From: Planctellipticum variicoloris
Lineage (GTDB): Bacteria > Planctomycetota > Planctomycetia > Planctomycetales > Planctomycetaceae
Assembly: GCF_030622045.1 (NCBI RefSeq)
Contig: NZ_CP130886.1
Coordinates: 2,865,557 to 2,929,556, forward strand
Reading direction: 5' to 3'
DNA length: 64,000 bases
Shown: piece by piece, positions 53,542-61,892 of the stretch
Position numbering within the stretch: the first letter of the stretch is position 1
How the letters are laid out: the number at the start of each line of letters is the position of its first letter
Notes under the pieces: generated by a model
Databases searched by the model: none
What the model saw: only the letters and a program-made list of their open reading frames with translations
Told to the model about the DNA's origin: nothing
Translations under genes and position numbers: made by a program

Positions 53542-54036
53542 ATGATGTCTGCCAGACTGGTTCGCACCGTTCTCGCAGGACTGCTCAGCGGTGCGGCCAT
53601 CGGGCTCGTCGCCGGCGGATACGCCATCATTCTCACGGAGATCATCGTTCTGCACCGTGACGATTTCGCCACACCCCTCGCCTTCGAACAGACACAAGAT
53701 CGGTTTCGACTGGTGCTGCTTGCTGCATTTTCGGTCGTATTTGCGGTTTCAGGTCCTTACATCGCAGCCGGATCTTACGGCCCGTGGTTGCGCGACGCGA
53801 TTTGCGGCGCCGTCTGCGGCGCGATGCTCGTAGTCGGTCTCACTCTCTTCTTCGCATTCGTGACGAATGAGCAGCCTTTCAACCGGTTCGTGGGATCGGA
53901 GAGCCGTTGGATTGATCGGGGGCGACTGTACGGCGTCCCCGCAGCGCTGCTGCTCGGCCCGCCGCTCGGGATAATCGCAGGCCGGCGGTTCCGCAAATCG
54001 ACGTTGAACGCTACGCCTCGGATCGATCATCCGTAA
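53542..54036 (+). CDS. small four-span membrane protein downstream of MFS gene
   Basis: The product is 164 residues from ATG 53542 (ATG 53545 is next), preceded by GATGGGAGATCCG. Hydrophobic segments at about 7-30, 52-73, 82-104 and 128-145 predict four spans (AGLLSGAAIGLVAGGYAIIL, AAFSVVFAVSGPYIAAG, AVCGAMLVVGLTLFFAFVTN, GVPAALLLGPPLGIIAG). No family is recognised. Co-linear with the MFS transporter, 11 bp apart. Confidence 0.7.
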   Translation: MMSARLVRTVLAGLLSGAAIGLVAGGYAIILTEIIVLHRDDFATPLAFEQTQDRFRLVLLAAFSVVFAVSGPYIAAGSYGPWLRDAICGAVCGAMLVVGLTLFFAFVTNEQPFNRFVGSESRWIDRGRLYGVPAALLLGPPLGIIAGRRFRKSTLNATPRIDHP

Positions 54037-54091
54037 GGCAGTCGGCTGCGAGATTGGAGATTCCATCATGATCTGGTGATCGGCGCGGCGA

Positions 54092-55108
54092 CTACCGCTG
54101 CTCGCAATCCTCCAGCAGCGCCATCACTGCCCAGGCCGTCGCCGCGCACGACAGGAACTGGTCGTTCCCGTGCGGGAAACCCGATTCGAAATACTTCTGG
54201 AACGGCTTGCTGCGGGAGACGACGTGCCACGAGCCGTCCGGCTGCCGCGATTTCAGCAGCCAGCTCAGGCCGCGCTGGTAGGCCGGATCGGTCGACGGCA
54301 GTCCGCCGGCCTCGCAGAGCGCCACCAGCGCCGTCCCTGTGGCGTAGGCGTCGGACTGCGTGGCGTGCTCGGGTTCGCCCGCGTCGAGCTGCGACCAGCC
54401 GCCGTCCGGGTGCTGCTTCGCCAGCAGTTCCTGAGCGGCCTGCTGCCGGTCTTCCGCGGATGCCCCGGCGACCTGCAGGGCTTTCAGGCGGAAGACGCGG
54501 TCTTCGGTCTCCTTCGGTTCTGCCTGGCGGAGCCATTCCAGGACCTGCGTCCGCCGGGCGGCGATGCGCTCCTGCTGGCCTGCAGTTCCATAGGCTGCCA
54601 GCCCTGCGAGCGAGACGTAGGTCGTCGTGAACGCGCTCCCCTCCGACGGCGGCCGGCGGGTCCCTCCCAGCCAGTGATCGCGGTCTTTGTGGCGGAACAG
54701 CAGATACTCCGCCACGGCCCCGGTGGTCTCATCGGGCTGCCAGCCGGCCGCCTGCAGCGTGACGAGCGCATAGCCGGCCATATTCGCCTGGCCTCCCTGT
54801 CCCTGTCCGTCGCGGTACTTCTGGCGGTTGCTGTCCAGGAACGCGGCGATCGCCTCGGCCTGCAACGTGATCTCCTCTTCGTCGACCGCGAATCTGCGCG
54901 ACCGGGCCTTCACGAGCGCCATGACCGTCAACCCCTGGTTGTGGCAGGCGAAGCAGTCGCGCGCGTCGAGATGACCTTTCGCGGCCAGCGTCAGCAGTTT
55001 CAGCGACGGCTCGATGATCGGGCGCAACTCGGCATCGGTCAGCGCCGGCTCTGCGGCGGAGCAAGGCCACGCGATAGCCAGCCAGCCAATCAATGGGAGA
55101 AATCGCAT
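54092..55108 (-). CDS. secreted squalene-cyclase-like (prenyltransferase repeat) protein with CxxCH
   Basis: ATG 55108 (ribosome site GAGGGATGTTCAG) gives 338 residues: signal MRFLPLIGWLAIAWPCSAAE, then DARDCFACHNQGLTVMALVK with a CxxCH (about 61-65). Helical repeats follow with the terpenoid-cyclase/PT-barrel motif (LAKQHPDGGWSQLDAGEPEH; LLKSRQPDGSWHVVSRSKPF then QKYFESGFPHGNDQFLSCAA). Catalytic DXDD of true cyclases is not visible. In c-type cytochromes CxxCH binds heme covalently; here it may do so or be a metal site. The alpha/alpha-barrel probably binds protein or lipid. Found widely in planctomycetes without an assigned role. Stands alone. Confidence 0.82.
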   Translation of the reverse strand: MRFLPLIGWLAIAWPCSAAEPALTDAELRPIIEPSLKLLTLAAKGHLDARDCFACHNQGLTVMALVKARSRRFAVDEEEITLQAEAIAAFLDSNRQKYRDGQGQGGQANMAGYALVTLQAAGWQPDETTGAVAEYLLFRHKDRDHWLGGTRRPPSEGSAFTTTYVSLAGLAAYGTAGQQERIAARRTQVLEWLRQAEPKETEDRVFRLKALQVAGASAEDRQQAAQELLAKQHPDGGWSQLDAGEPEHATQSDAYATGTALVALCEAGGLPSTDPAYQRGLSWLLKSRQPDGSWHVVSRSKPFQKYFESGFPHGNDQFLSCAATAWAVMALLEDCEQR

Positions 55109-55180
55109 CTGAACATCCCTCACTGGAGGAATCGGCCAGCATAAGCCTCCACGAACTCTCATCCCAGTTAAAAACACGAA

Positions 55181-55400
55181 GTCCGGGCCTTCGCGAAGAC
55201 GCTCCAACCGCCGGCACGCCGTTTCCGCGTCATTTCTCTCTTTTCCGTGACTTCCGTGCCCTTCGTGGTTCCCTCTGCTCTTTTAGATTCGCGTTCATTC
55301 GTGCGATTCGTGGTCACCCCTCTTTTTTCCGTCTTCCTCTGCGGTCTCCTCTTCCTCCGCGTCTTTGCGAGAGGAGAGGTCTTCCCTCCCTTGCCCAACG
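55181..55400. repeat. interspersed repeat-rich intergenic region upstream of bioB
   Basis: This part of the 373-bp gap between divergent genes is a patchwork of short repeats: TTCGTGGTTCCCTCTGCTCT, TTCATTCGTGCGATTCGTGG (near 55294) and CTCTGCGGTCTCCTCTTCCT then CCGCGTCTTTGCG. Related sequences lie at 41692-41820 and 62846-62875. No gene is seen. The biotin synthase promoter should be close to its 3' end. Confidence 0.65.
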
Positions 55401-55481
55401 CAACGCCCTCCCGATACACTTCCCGCTGCGCCGGGACTCCGATTTCCGCCGTAACCTGAACTGCCGCTTGAGGATTGATGC

Positions 55482-56540
55482 ATGTCCGTTTTGTCGTCCG
55501 ACGCCGCCGCGGGGTGGCATGCGCTCGCCGATCGCGTTCTGACCGGCCACGCGCTGACCGTCGAGGAAGGCCTCGCCATTCTGCACAGCTCCGACGACGA
55601 GCTGCTGGATCTCCTCTCCGCCACCTATCGCGTCCGCCGTCGGCATTTCGGGCACAAGGTGCACCTGTACTTCCTGCAGAACGCCAAGAGCGGCCTCTGC
55701 CCGGAAGACTGCGGCTACTGCTCGCAGTCGAAGATCTCCGACGCGCCGATCCCCAAGTACGCGCTGCTCAACGAGACCAAGCTGATGGAGGGGGCCGCCC
55801 GGGCCGTCGAAAGCAAGTCCCGGACCTACTGCATCGTCGCCTCCGGCCGCGGGCCCTCCAACCGCGAAGTCGAGCACATCGCGAAGACCGTCGAGAAGAT
55901 CAAGTCGACCTACGGCCTGCACATCTGCTGTTGCCTGGGACTGCTGGAGCCGGACCAGGCCAAGCGGCTCAAAGAGGCCGGCGTCGATCGGATCAACCAC
56001 AATCTGAACACCAGCCGGAACCACTATCCGGAAATCTGTACGACGCACACCTACGACGACCGCCTGGCGACGCTGAAGACCTGCAAAGACGCGGGGATGG
56101 AGCTCTGCAGCGGGCTGATCGTCGGCATGGGCGAGACCGAGCGCGACCTGGTCGACGTCGCCTTCGAGCTGCGGGCGCTGGAAGTGAAGTCGATCCCGGT
56201 GAACTTCCTGCACGCGATCGACGGGACGCCGCTGGAACAGAAGGGGGAGCTCGATCCGCGGGCCTGCCTGCGGGCCCTCTGCCTGTTCCGTCTGGCCAAT
56301 CCGACGGTGGAGATTCGCGTCTCGGGCGGCCGGGAAGTCAACCTGCGGTCGATGCAGGCGATGAGCCTGTACGCGGCGAACTCGATGTTCGTCAGCGACT
56401 ACCTGACGACCAAGGGCCAGCCTGCCGAGGACGACTTCCGCATGGTCGAAGACTTGGGTTTCGAGGTGGTCATCGGCGACCACGAAGCCTACGAGATGTG
56501 GAAGGCCAGCCGGATGGAAGCGGAGGCGGTCACGGTGTAG
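55482..56540 (+). CDS. bioB: biotin synthase
   Basis: This 352-residue radical SAM enzyme has CPEDCGYC (C73, C77, C80) for the 4Fe-4S cluster that cleaves SAM. Downstream motifs match BioB: GLHICCCLGLLEPDQAKRLK, AGVDRINHNLNTSRNHYPEI, GMELCSGLIVGMGETERDLV, SIPVNFLHAIDGTPL and a C-terminal ANSMFVSDYLTTKGQPAEDD. It inserts sulfur into dethiobiotin, the last step of biotin synthesis, in the cytoplasm. The conserved Arg and the 2Fe-2S-coordinating residues (RVSGGREVN) are present. No other bio genes are nearby, so regulation by BirA cannot be judged. A short upstream frame at 55475 is a shadow. Confidence 0.97.
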   Translation: MSVLSSDAAAGWHALADRVLTGHALTVEEGLAILHSSDDELLDLLSATYRVRRRHFGHKVHLYFLQNAKSGLCPEDCGYCSQSKISDAPIPKYALLNETKLMEGAARAVESKSRTYCIVASGRGPSNREVEHIAKTVEKIKSTYGLHICCCLGLLEPDQAKRLKEAGVDRINHNLNTSRNHYPEICTTHTYDDRLATLKTCKDAGMELCSGLIVGMGETERDLVDVAFELRALEVKSIPVNFLHAIDGTPLEQKGELDPRACLRALCLFRLANPTVEIRVSGGREVNLRSMQAMSLYAANSMFVSDYLTTKGQPAEDDFRMVEDLGFEVVIGDHEAYEMWKASRMEAEAVTV

Positions 56541-56650
56541 GGCCGGGCGCCCCCGGCCGAATTGGTTTCAGATGGGGGTTGCGGAGGCAGGTTCCGCGTG
56601 CACTAATGGGGCACCAGAACCAACCACGCCCCTTTCGGGACCATGCGCCA

Positions 56651-57142
56651 ATGGCTTCGCAGACGGCTCCATCTCGGATTCGAGAGATTGCCGCGATGCA
56701 GAAGCAACTGCGATGGATCATTGTCGCTGCGATCGCGTTCATCATGGTCAGGGCCGGCTTCGTCCTGAATACCACGAAGTTCGACCCACAGACCGTTGTA
56801 GCGGCCGTCAGGGCCATTCCGGCGTTGGCGATCCTGCTGGCGATCGTGCAGATCGTCGCCGTGGTTCGCCTGTGTCTGGCGCTCGAAGACGGCTGGATGA
56901 CACTCTTCTACGCGTTCACAATGCTGCTCGTTCCTTGCATCTCGCTGCTGTTTCTTCTGATTTTGAACGACCGAGCCACCAAGCGACTCTTGAAGGCGGG
57001 GATCCCGATCGGACTGCTCGGTGTACGCTGGTCAGACGTGGAGAACTACAGGAGCGACGGAGCCGCCATCACCTGCCCGGCCTGCGGCGAACCGATCGCG
57101 GACGACGCAAAGATCTGCCCGATGTGCGGGGCGGAAGTGTAG
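56651..57142 (+). CDS. three-span membrane protein with C-terminal zinc ribbon (paralogue A)
   Basis: The product is 163 residues from ATG 56651; ATG 56696 is in frame, but the N-terminal part aligns with paralogue B and supports the longer start. Three hydrophobic segments (about 23-40, 55-75, 83-105) precede ILNDRATKRLLKAGIPIGLL then GVRWSDVENY. The tail has a double CxxC zinc ribbon (CPACGEPIADDAKICPMCGA). The following gene encodes a similar protein without the ribbon. Function unknown; ribbon domains often bind metal or nucleic acid. Confidence 0.75.
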   Translation: MASQTAPSRIREIAAMQKQLRWIIVAAIAFIMVRAGFVLNTTKFDPQTVVAAVRAIPALAILLAIVQIVAVVRLCLALEDGWMTLFYAFTMLLVPCISLLFLLILNDRATKRLLKAGIPIGLLGVRWSDVENYRSDGAAITCPACGEPIADDAKICPMCGAEV

Positions 57143-57275
57143 GGCCGGCTTCGCCCGGTTGAATGTGGGGCTCCGATGCCCTCAGGGGAAGAGTCATTGC
57201 CGTTGGAACAATCTGATGCGCTGATTGTTCGGACAGACTTTGAACAAATCAGCCTTCACCAGGAGGATCGGCGGC

Positions 57276-57695
57276 ATGGCGATACCCCTCTCTCGTTGCC
57301 AACTCATCACGCTCGCCGCCGCTCAGAGAGAATTGCTTCGGGCGGTGCTGGCCGGCACGCTCTACCACGTTGGCATCCTGGTATTCATCGGAGTATTCGT
57401 CGGACTGTTTAAAGAAATCTCGTCCCAAACCATCGTTGCCTTGGCGTTCGGCCTCGCCGTTCTGGCGGTTTGCGTCCCCATCCTGCAGATTCTCTCCGTC
57501 GCTAGAATTTCTCGCGCGATGCAGGAGAATCTGAGCACTGCGATCGTCTTCGGACTGCTGATGCTTCTTCCATTTCTCTCACTGATTGTCCTGCTTACCC
57601 TGAATGGAATGGCCACCAAGCAGTTCCAACAGGCCGGCATCCGAGTCGGACTGTTCGGCGCTAACCGGTCAGACATCAGAAACTACGCGGAATGA
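57276..57695 (+). CDS. three-span membrane protein (paralogue B, no zinc ribbon)
   Basis: ATG 57276 is preceded by AGGAGGATCGGCGGC. The 139-residue product parallels gene A: LITLAAAQRELLRAVLAG vs IREIAAMQKQLRWIIVAA; LTLNGMATKQFQQAGIRVGL then FGANRSDIRNYAE vs LILNDRATKRLLKAGIPIGL then LGVRWSDVENY. It ends at the shared segment, lacking the CxxC ribbon. Tandem duplication followed by loss or gain of the tail. Codon third positions are less GC-rich than in neighbours. It is convergent with the aspartokinase gene (24 bp apart). Confidence 0.75.
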   Translation: MAIPLSRCQLITLAAAQRELLRAVLAGTLYHVGILVFIGVFVGLFKEISSQTIVALAFGLAVLAVCVPILQILSVARISRAMQENLSTAIVFGLLMLLPFLSLIVLLTLNGMATKQFQQAGIRVGLFGANRSDIRNYAE

Positions 57696-57719
57696 GAGGC
57701 AATGGATTCGCGCCCGGCC

Positions 57720-59513
57720 CTACTTCAGCTCAAACGCTCCCAGCAGGCCCTGGTGAGCTTTTTCCGCGTCCTGCGGCCCCACCACCACGCCGATGCGGGT
57801 TTCGCTGGTGTTGACCATCTGCACGTTGACGCCCGCTTCGCCCAGCGCCCAGAACATTCGCTCGCCGACGCCCGTGTGGCTGCGAAGGCCGATGCCCATC
57901 ACCGACAGCATCGCGATTTCCTTTTCGTAGGACAGCGACGCACCGGGCCAACGTTCGATGACTTCGCGGAGCAGCAGCAGGCAGCGTTCCAGATCCTGCC
58001 GGGGAACCGTAAACGACAGGTCCGCCTTGTGAGCGTGCGTCATGTTCTGGACGATCATGTCGACCATCACGCCCCCCTCGGCGACCGCCGTAAACACTTC
58101 CGCCGCGACGCCCGGATCATCCGCCAGGTGCCGGACGGTGATCCGCGACTGGTGCGTATCGAGATCGACTTCGCTCACGACGATGTCTTCCATGCTCGCC
58201 AGCCGGGAAACGACGTCCCGCTCCAGTTCGTCCCGGCTCAGGTTCAGTGCGCTCGATCCGACGTCCCGCTGGGCGTAGCCGATGCTCGGCGCAAACGCAG
58301 TGTCCCGATGCAGCGCGAAGCCGGCATGCACCGCATTGAGCGCCTGGACCGACTGATCGCGATCGACCAGCACCGAGATTTTGATCTCGCTGGTCGTGAT
58401 CATCACGATGTTCACCCCTGCGTCGGACAGCGACTTGAACATCTGGGCGGCAACGCCCGTGTGGGTCCGCATCCCGGCGCCGACGACCGAGACCTTGGCC
58501 ACGTTCGTACCGTGGTGGACTTCGCCAGCACCGAGCTGCCTGACGGCCTCCTCGGCCGCGGTCAGCGCATCCGCGAGGTCGTCCTGCGGCACCGTGAACG
58601 AAACTTCCGCGACGCCCGCCTCGGCGACGTCCTGGATCACCATGTCGATGGCAATCTTGCGGGCGGCCATCGTGGCGAACAGGGCATTCAGCACGCCGGG
58701 CCGGTCGGGCAGCCGGCGGAGGTTCACAATCGCCTCGTTCTTAACGAGGGCCACGCTGCTGACGACTGGGACGTTCTCGTCGAGCTGCGGCGCGATGAGA
58801 GTTCCTTCACCTTCCGCATAGGCGGGGCGGACCTGCAGCGGCACGCGGTACTTCTTCGCGAATTCGATCGACCGAGAATGCATCTTGCCTCCGCCGAGGC
58901 TGGTCAGCTCCAGCATTTCGTCGTACGAAATCCGGGTCAGCTTTCGCGCTTCCTTTACAGCCCGCGGATCGGTCGTATAGATGCCGTCGACGTCGGTATA
59001 AATCTCGCAGACATCCGCCTGTAGCACCGCCGCCAGCGCCGTCGCCGTCGTGTCGCTCCCTCCGCGGCCGAGGGTCGTAATATTGAAGTCGTCGTCGATC
59101 CCCTGAAATCCCGCAGCAATCACGATCTTACCGGCGTCGAGCGCCGCCCGGATGCGATCGGTGCTGATCCGCCGGATGCGGGCCTTGGTGTAGGTCGAGT
59201 CCGTGAAAATGCCGATCTGATAGCCAGTTAGGCTGATGGCGGCTTCGCCCAGTTCCTGGACGGCCATCGCCATCAGGGCGACCGATTCCTGCTCGCCGGT
59301 CGCCAGCAGCATGTCCATTTCGCGCGGGGGCGGGTTGTCGGTGATCTGGCGGGCGAGGTCGATCAGCTCGTCGGTCTTGTCGCCGCGGGCGCTGACGACC
59401 ACGACCACCTGTTTGCCGGCCCGCTTGGCGTCGACGATTCGCTGAGCCGCATTCCGAATCCGCGAGGCGTCGGCCACGCTGCTGCCGCCGAACTTCTGCA
59501 CGACAATCGCCAC
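57720..59513 (-). CDS. lysC: aspartate kinase with four ACT domains
   Basis: GTG 59513 (GAGAAGGACGGGATT upstream) gives 597 residues. Kinase domain: IVVQKFGGSSVADASRIRNA, VVVVSARGDKTDELIDLARQ, FQGIDDDFNITTLGRGGSDT then TATALAA, and YTDVDGIYTTDPRAVKEARK. Two ACT pairs follow: IVNLRRLPDRPGVLNALFAT and VSVVGAGMRTHTGVAAQMFK, then SRITVRHLADDPGVAAEVFT and LSVMGIGLRSHTGVGERMFW. Four ACT units make the protein much longer than the ~400-450 residues of usual aspartokinases; cyanobacterial enzymes share this layout. It catalyses the first step to Lys, Thr and Met, with feedback inhibition through ACT domains. It is monocistronic here. Confidence 0.95.
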   Translation of the reverse strand: MAIVVQKFGGSSVADASRIRNAAQRIVDAKRAGKQVVVVVSARGDKTDELIDLARQITDNPPPREMDMLLATGEQESVALMAMAVQELGEAAISLTGYQIGIFTDSTYTKARIRRISTDRIRAALDAGKIVIAAGFQGIDDDFNITTLGRGGSDTTATALAAVLQADVCEIYTDVDGIYTTDPRAVKEARKLTRISYDEMLELTSLGGGKMHSRSIEFAKKYRVPLQVRPAYAEGEGTLIAPQLDENVPVVSSVALVKNEAIVNLRRLPDRPGVLNALFATMAARKIAIDMVIQDVAEAGVAEVSFTVPQDDLADALTAAEEAVRQLGAGEVHHGTNVAKVSVVGAGMRTHTGVAAQMFKSLSDAGVNIVMITTSEIKISVLVDRDQSVQALNAVHAGFALHRDTAFAPSIGYAQRDVGSSALNLSRDELERDVVSRLASMEDIVVSEVDLDTHQSRITVRHLADDPGVAAEVFTAVAEGGVMVDMIVQNMTHAHKADLSFTVPRQDLERCLLLLREVIERWPGASLSYEKEIAMLSVMGIGLRSHTGVGERMFWALGEAGVNVQMVNTSETRIGVVVGPQDAEKAHQGLLGAFELK

Positions 59514-59882
59514 AATCCCGTCCTTCTCACAATCCCGCAACTGACGCCGCCGGGGCGGGAAAACGTCTCCACGCGCCGGCGTCAGGGGGAAAAGATAGCA
59601 GAGGAGGCGAGTTCACGACACGTTCACGCGACGTGGAATCCGGGAGAATCGACGCTGAATCGGGGAACGGCGCCGAGAAAACCGGCCGACGGCGGGACGA
59701 ATTCGCGTTTCGGCATCCCATTGAACCGACGGTCCTCCTTGCCGCTGGCCGGCATGCCGGGATATTCTGAAGAACTGGCCCGACGGGGCGGGATTCCGAC
59801 AACCGAACCTGTTGAAACGCGGGGACTTGGAGCGAGTCCGCCGTGGGGCCTGGAATCGTTCAGAAACGAGGATGGATTGACG
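59514..59882. other. divergent region between aspartokinase and FmdB-like genes
   Basis: This 369-bp gap has no gene. The open plus frame from 59721 is an upstream extension of the FmdB-like gene without a ribosome site. It should hold promoters for both directions; no attenuator, T-box or lysine riboswitch consensus is evident. Confidence 0.5.
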
Positions 59883-60155
59883 ATGCTGACCTACGAATAC
59901 TTCTGTCAGGCGAACGAAAAGACGGTGGAAGTCGCCCACAGCATGCGGGATTCGATCGCCACCTGGGGCGAACTCTGTCAACGGGCCGGCATTGAGCCCG
60001 GCTCGACGGCGTCAGACGCTCCCGTCGAGCGGTTGATCTCCGGAGGAGCGATGGCGATCGTCAGCGGCGGCACGCCGAGCAGCCAGGCGGCTCTGCCGAC
60101 GCTGCCGATGGGAGGCGGCTGCTGCGGCCGGCCGAGCCAGTGCGGGCATCACTGA
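59883..60155 (+). CDS. FmdB-like protein with degenerate zinc ribbon
   Basis: ATG 59883 gives 90 residues: MLTYEYFCQANEKTVEVAHS then MRDSIATWGELCQRAG. The spacing follows the FmdB putative regulatory zinc-ribbon family (YxYxCxxCG...CPxCG) but only one Cys of each CxxC pair remains (CQAN, CQRA). The C-terminus has its own Cys/His cluster (GGGCCGRPSQCGHH) that could bind metal. FmdB relatives are small regulators or unknown. It lies 69 bp before eboA and may be co-transcribed. The longer upstream frame (59721) lacks support. Confidence 0.7.
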   Translation: MLTYEYFCQANEKTVEVAHSMRDSIATWGELCQRAGIEPGSTASDAPVERLISGGAMAIVSGGTPSSQAALPTLPMGGGCCGRPSQCGHH

Positions 60156-60224
60156 GCCCGGAAGCACCGGCTGGAATGCCTGTGGCGCCCGGAGCCCTGT
60201 GGAACGCGGGAAGTTGAGAGCACG

Positions 60225-61109
60225 ATGACAGTGGCATTTGATGTGTCGGAACTGGCGGACGTCCTGTGGGGCTGGATCAGACCCCGCATCCCGGAAGCCG
60301 CCTGGACTTGGCTCCAGGAACGCCGGACCGCGGTCGCGTCCGGCGACCGCAAGTCGCTCTACCTGGCCTTCGGCCTCACGCCGCGCAAGACCGGCAAGGA
60401 CGATCTGGCGCTGACGGAAAGCGAACTGGAGCAGGCCCTGTCGGCCCGACCGGGCTGGCATCCGACCGGCTGGACCGTCGACCAGGCGGCCCGCCTGGCG
60501 CTGCTCCTCTCACTGCCGGAGATGGAAGCCGCCGAGTACGTCGGCACGCTGGATCAGCTTTTCGCCACGGGAGAGGTGCACGAGCTGCTGGCTCTGTACC
60601 AGGGCTTGGGGCTCTATCCGCATCAGGCGGATTTTCAACTGCGGTGTGCCGAGGGGATTCGCTCCAACATTCGCGGCGTCTTCCTGGCGATCGCCCACGG
60701 CAATCCGTACCCGGCGGAGCAGCTCGGCGAGGACCCGTGGAACCAGCTCATCCTGAAGTGTCTGTTCGTCGGCACGACGCTCGAACCAGTGGTCGGCATC
60801 GACCAGCGGTCCAATCCCGCTCTGGCCCGAATGCTGACCGATTTCGCCCACGAACGCTGGGCCGCGAAACGCCCCGTCAGCCCGGAATTGTGGCGCTGCG
60901 TCGGTCCCCATGCCGATGACGGCATGTTGGCGGATCTGCGGAAGGTCCTGACGACAGGGAGCGAGGTCGAGCGTCACGCCGCCGCCCTGGCCCTGGCGAG
61001 CTGCCCGCGGCCCGAAGCGGCTCAAATCCTCAAAGAAGCGCCGGAGCTGGAAGAGGGCGTGCGGAACGGGGCGATCACCTGGAGCAAAGTGGCCGCCCAG
61101 GTCGCCTAA
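60225..61109 (+). CDS. eboA: EboA domain protein
   Basis: The 294-residue protein matches the EboA family: AWTWLQERRTAVASGDRKSL, YLAFGLTPRKTGKDDLAL, HPTGWTVDQAARLALLLSLP, LCLV-free helical middle with GIRSNIRGVFLAIAHGNPYP, DPWNQLILKCLFVGTTLEPV, NPALARMLTDFAHERWAAKR and LWRCVGP. eboA belongs to the ebo cluster (eboA-F), known from cyanobacteria, where the cluster is tied to scytonemin and other UV-screening or aromatic polyprenyl metabolites, and from other phyla. Its biochemical role is not established. Here eboB follows after a two-gene insertion; eboC-F are not in the window. Confidence 0.88.
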   Translation: MTVAFDVSELADVLWGWIRPRIPEAAWTWLQERRTAVASGDRKSLYLAFGLTPRKTGKDDLALTESELEQALSARPGWHPTGWTVDQAARLALLLSLPEMEAAEYVGTLDQLFATGEVHELLALYQGLGLYPHQADFQLRCAEGIRSNIRGVFLAIAHGNPYPAEQLGEDPWNQLILKCLFVGTTLEPVVGIDQRSNPALARMLTDFAHERWAAKRPVSPELWRCVGPHADDGMLADLRKVLTTGSEVERHAAALALASCPRPEAAQILKEAPELEEGVRNGAITWSKVAAQVA

Positions 61110-61127
61110 CCAACAAGGAATCGTGCG

Positions 61128-61397
61128 ATGCCTCTGACCATCACCGACGAAGAACTGCAGGCCGCAGGCGTCAGCGCCGAGGAAGCACGGCTGGAGCTGG
61201 CCTGCCGGCTGTTTCAGGCCGGCAAGCTCGACCTGTGGCCCACGGCGCAACTGGCCGGACTGACGCGGGTGCAGATGGAGGAGGCGCTGCACGATCGGAA
61301 GATCCCGATTTACACGATCACATACGAAGAACTTCAGAAGGAGCTGCGCGTGCTGGACCAGATGAGGGCCGATCGTGCCGCCGCTTGTGGTCAGTGA
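61128..61397 (+). CDS. UPF0175 family antitoxin
   Basis: This 89-residue protein reads ARLELACRLFQAGKLDLWPT, AQLAGLTRVQMEEALHDRKI and PIYTITYEELQKELRVL, the UPF0175 pattern (a small helix-turn-helix-like protein). Members are usually antitoxins next to DUF3368/PIN toxins, as here. It begins 19 bp after eboA, and its end overlaps the toxin start by 23 bp, so the pair is translationally coupled. Composition is as GC-rich as eboA. It probably binds the toxin and autorepresses the pair. Confidence 0.85.
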   Translation: MPLTITDEELQAAGVSAEEARLELACRLFQAGKLDLWPTAQLAGLTRVQMEEALHDRKIPIYTITYEELQKELRVLDQMRADRAAACGQ

Positions 61398-61863
61398 CAC
61401 GTCTCCACTGCGCGCCCTCGTATTCCTTGGGCGGATGGACATCCTCGAATCGATGTTCGAGCAAATATACGTTCCACCCGCGGTCGTGACCGAATGTCGC
61501 TCAGGCCGCTCCCCGTTTCTCTTCGATGTTTCGTCCTACGAGTTCGTCGAAGTGATTGCACCTTCCAATTCCGAACGGGTCGCCGAACTCAAACTGCGGC
61601 TTGATGCAGGTGAGGCTGAAGCTATTGCCGTCGCGGAAGAACTGGGAATTCGCAGCCTCCTGATCGACGAGCACCGCGGACGAATGGAGGTGGAGCATCT
61701 GGGACTGCATGCGATTGGAACTGTCGGCCTGTTGATCAACGCAAAGCAAAACAATCTCGTTACCGCTGTACGGCCGCTGCTGTCCCGACTTCGCGAAGAA
61801 TTGAACTTTTATCTGTCTGAACAGTTCATCGAACAAGCCTTGAAAGCGATCGGCGAAGCCTGA
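61375..61863 (+). CDS. DUF3368 (PIN-like, VapC-type) toxin
   Basis: GTG 61375 starts a 162-residue DUF3368 protein: LVVSDTSPLRALVFLGRMDI (catalytic Asp in SDTSP), LFEQIYVPPAVVTECRSG region, LDAGEAEAIAVAEELGIRSL then LIDEHRGRMEVEHLGLHAIG with further acidic residues, and TVGLLINAKQNNLVTAVRPL. This is a PIN-domain RNase fold; four Asp/Glu positions expected of the metal site are present. Third codon positions are less GC-rich than in eboA, so it may be foreign. It is 30 bp before eboB, in the same direction. Confidence 0.88.
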   Translation: MPPLVVSDTSPLRALVFLGRMDILESMFEQIYVPPAVVTECRSGRSPFLFDVSSYEFVEVIAPSNSERVAELKLRLDAGEAEAIAVAEELGIRSLLIDEHRGRMEVEHLGLHAIGTVGLLINAKQNNLVTAVRPLLSRLREELNFYLSEQFIEQALKAIGEA

Positions 61864-61892
61864 AATCGCCTTCGACTGGAGAACGAGCGGCA

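Noticed and set aside
57702-59024. Plus-strand frame (440 codons) rich in His, Asp and Arg
   Set aside because: Antisense to aspartate kinase, whose motifs are unambiguous.
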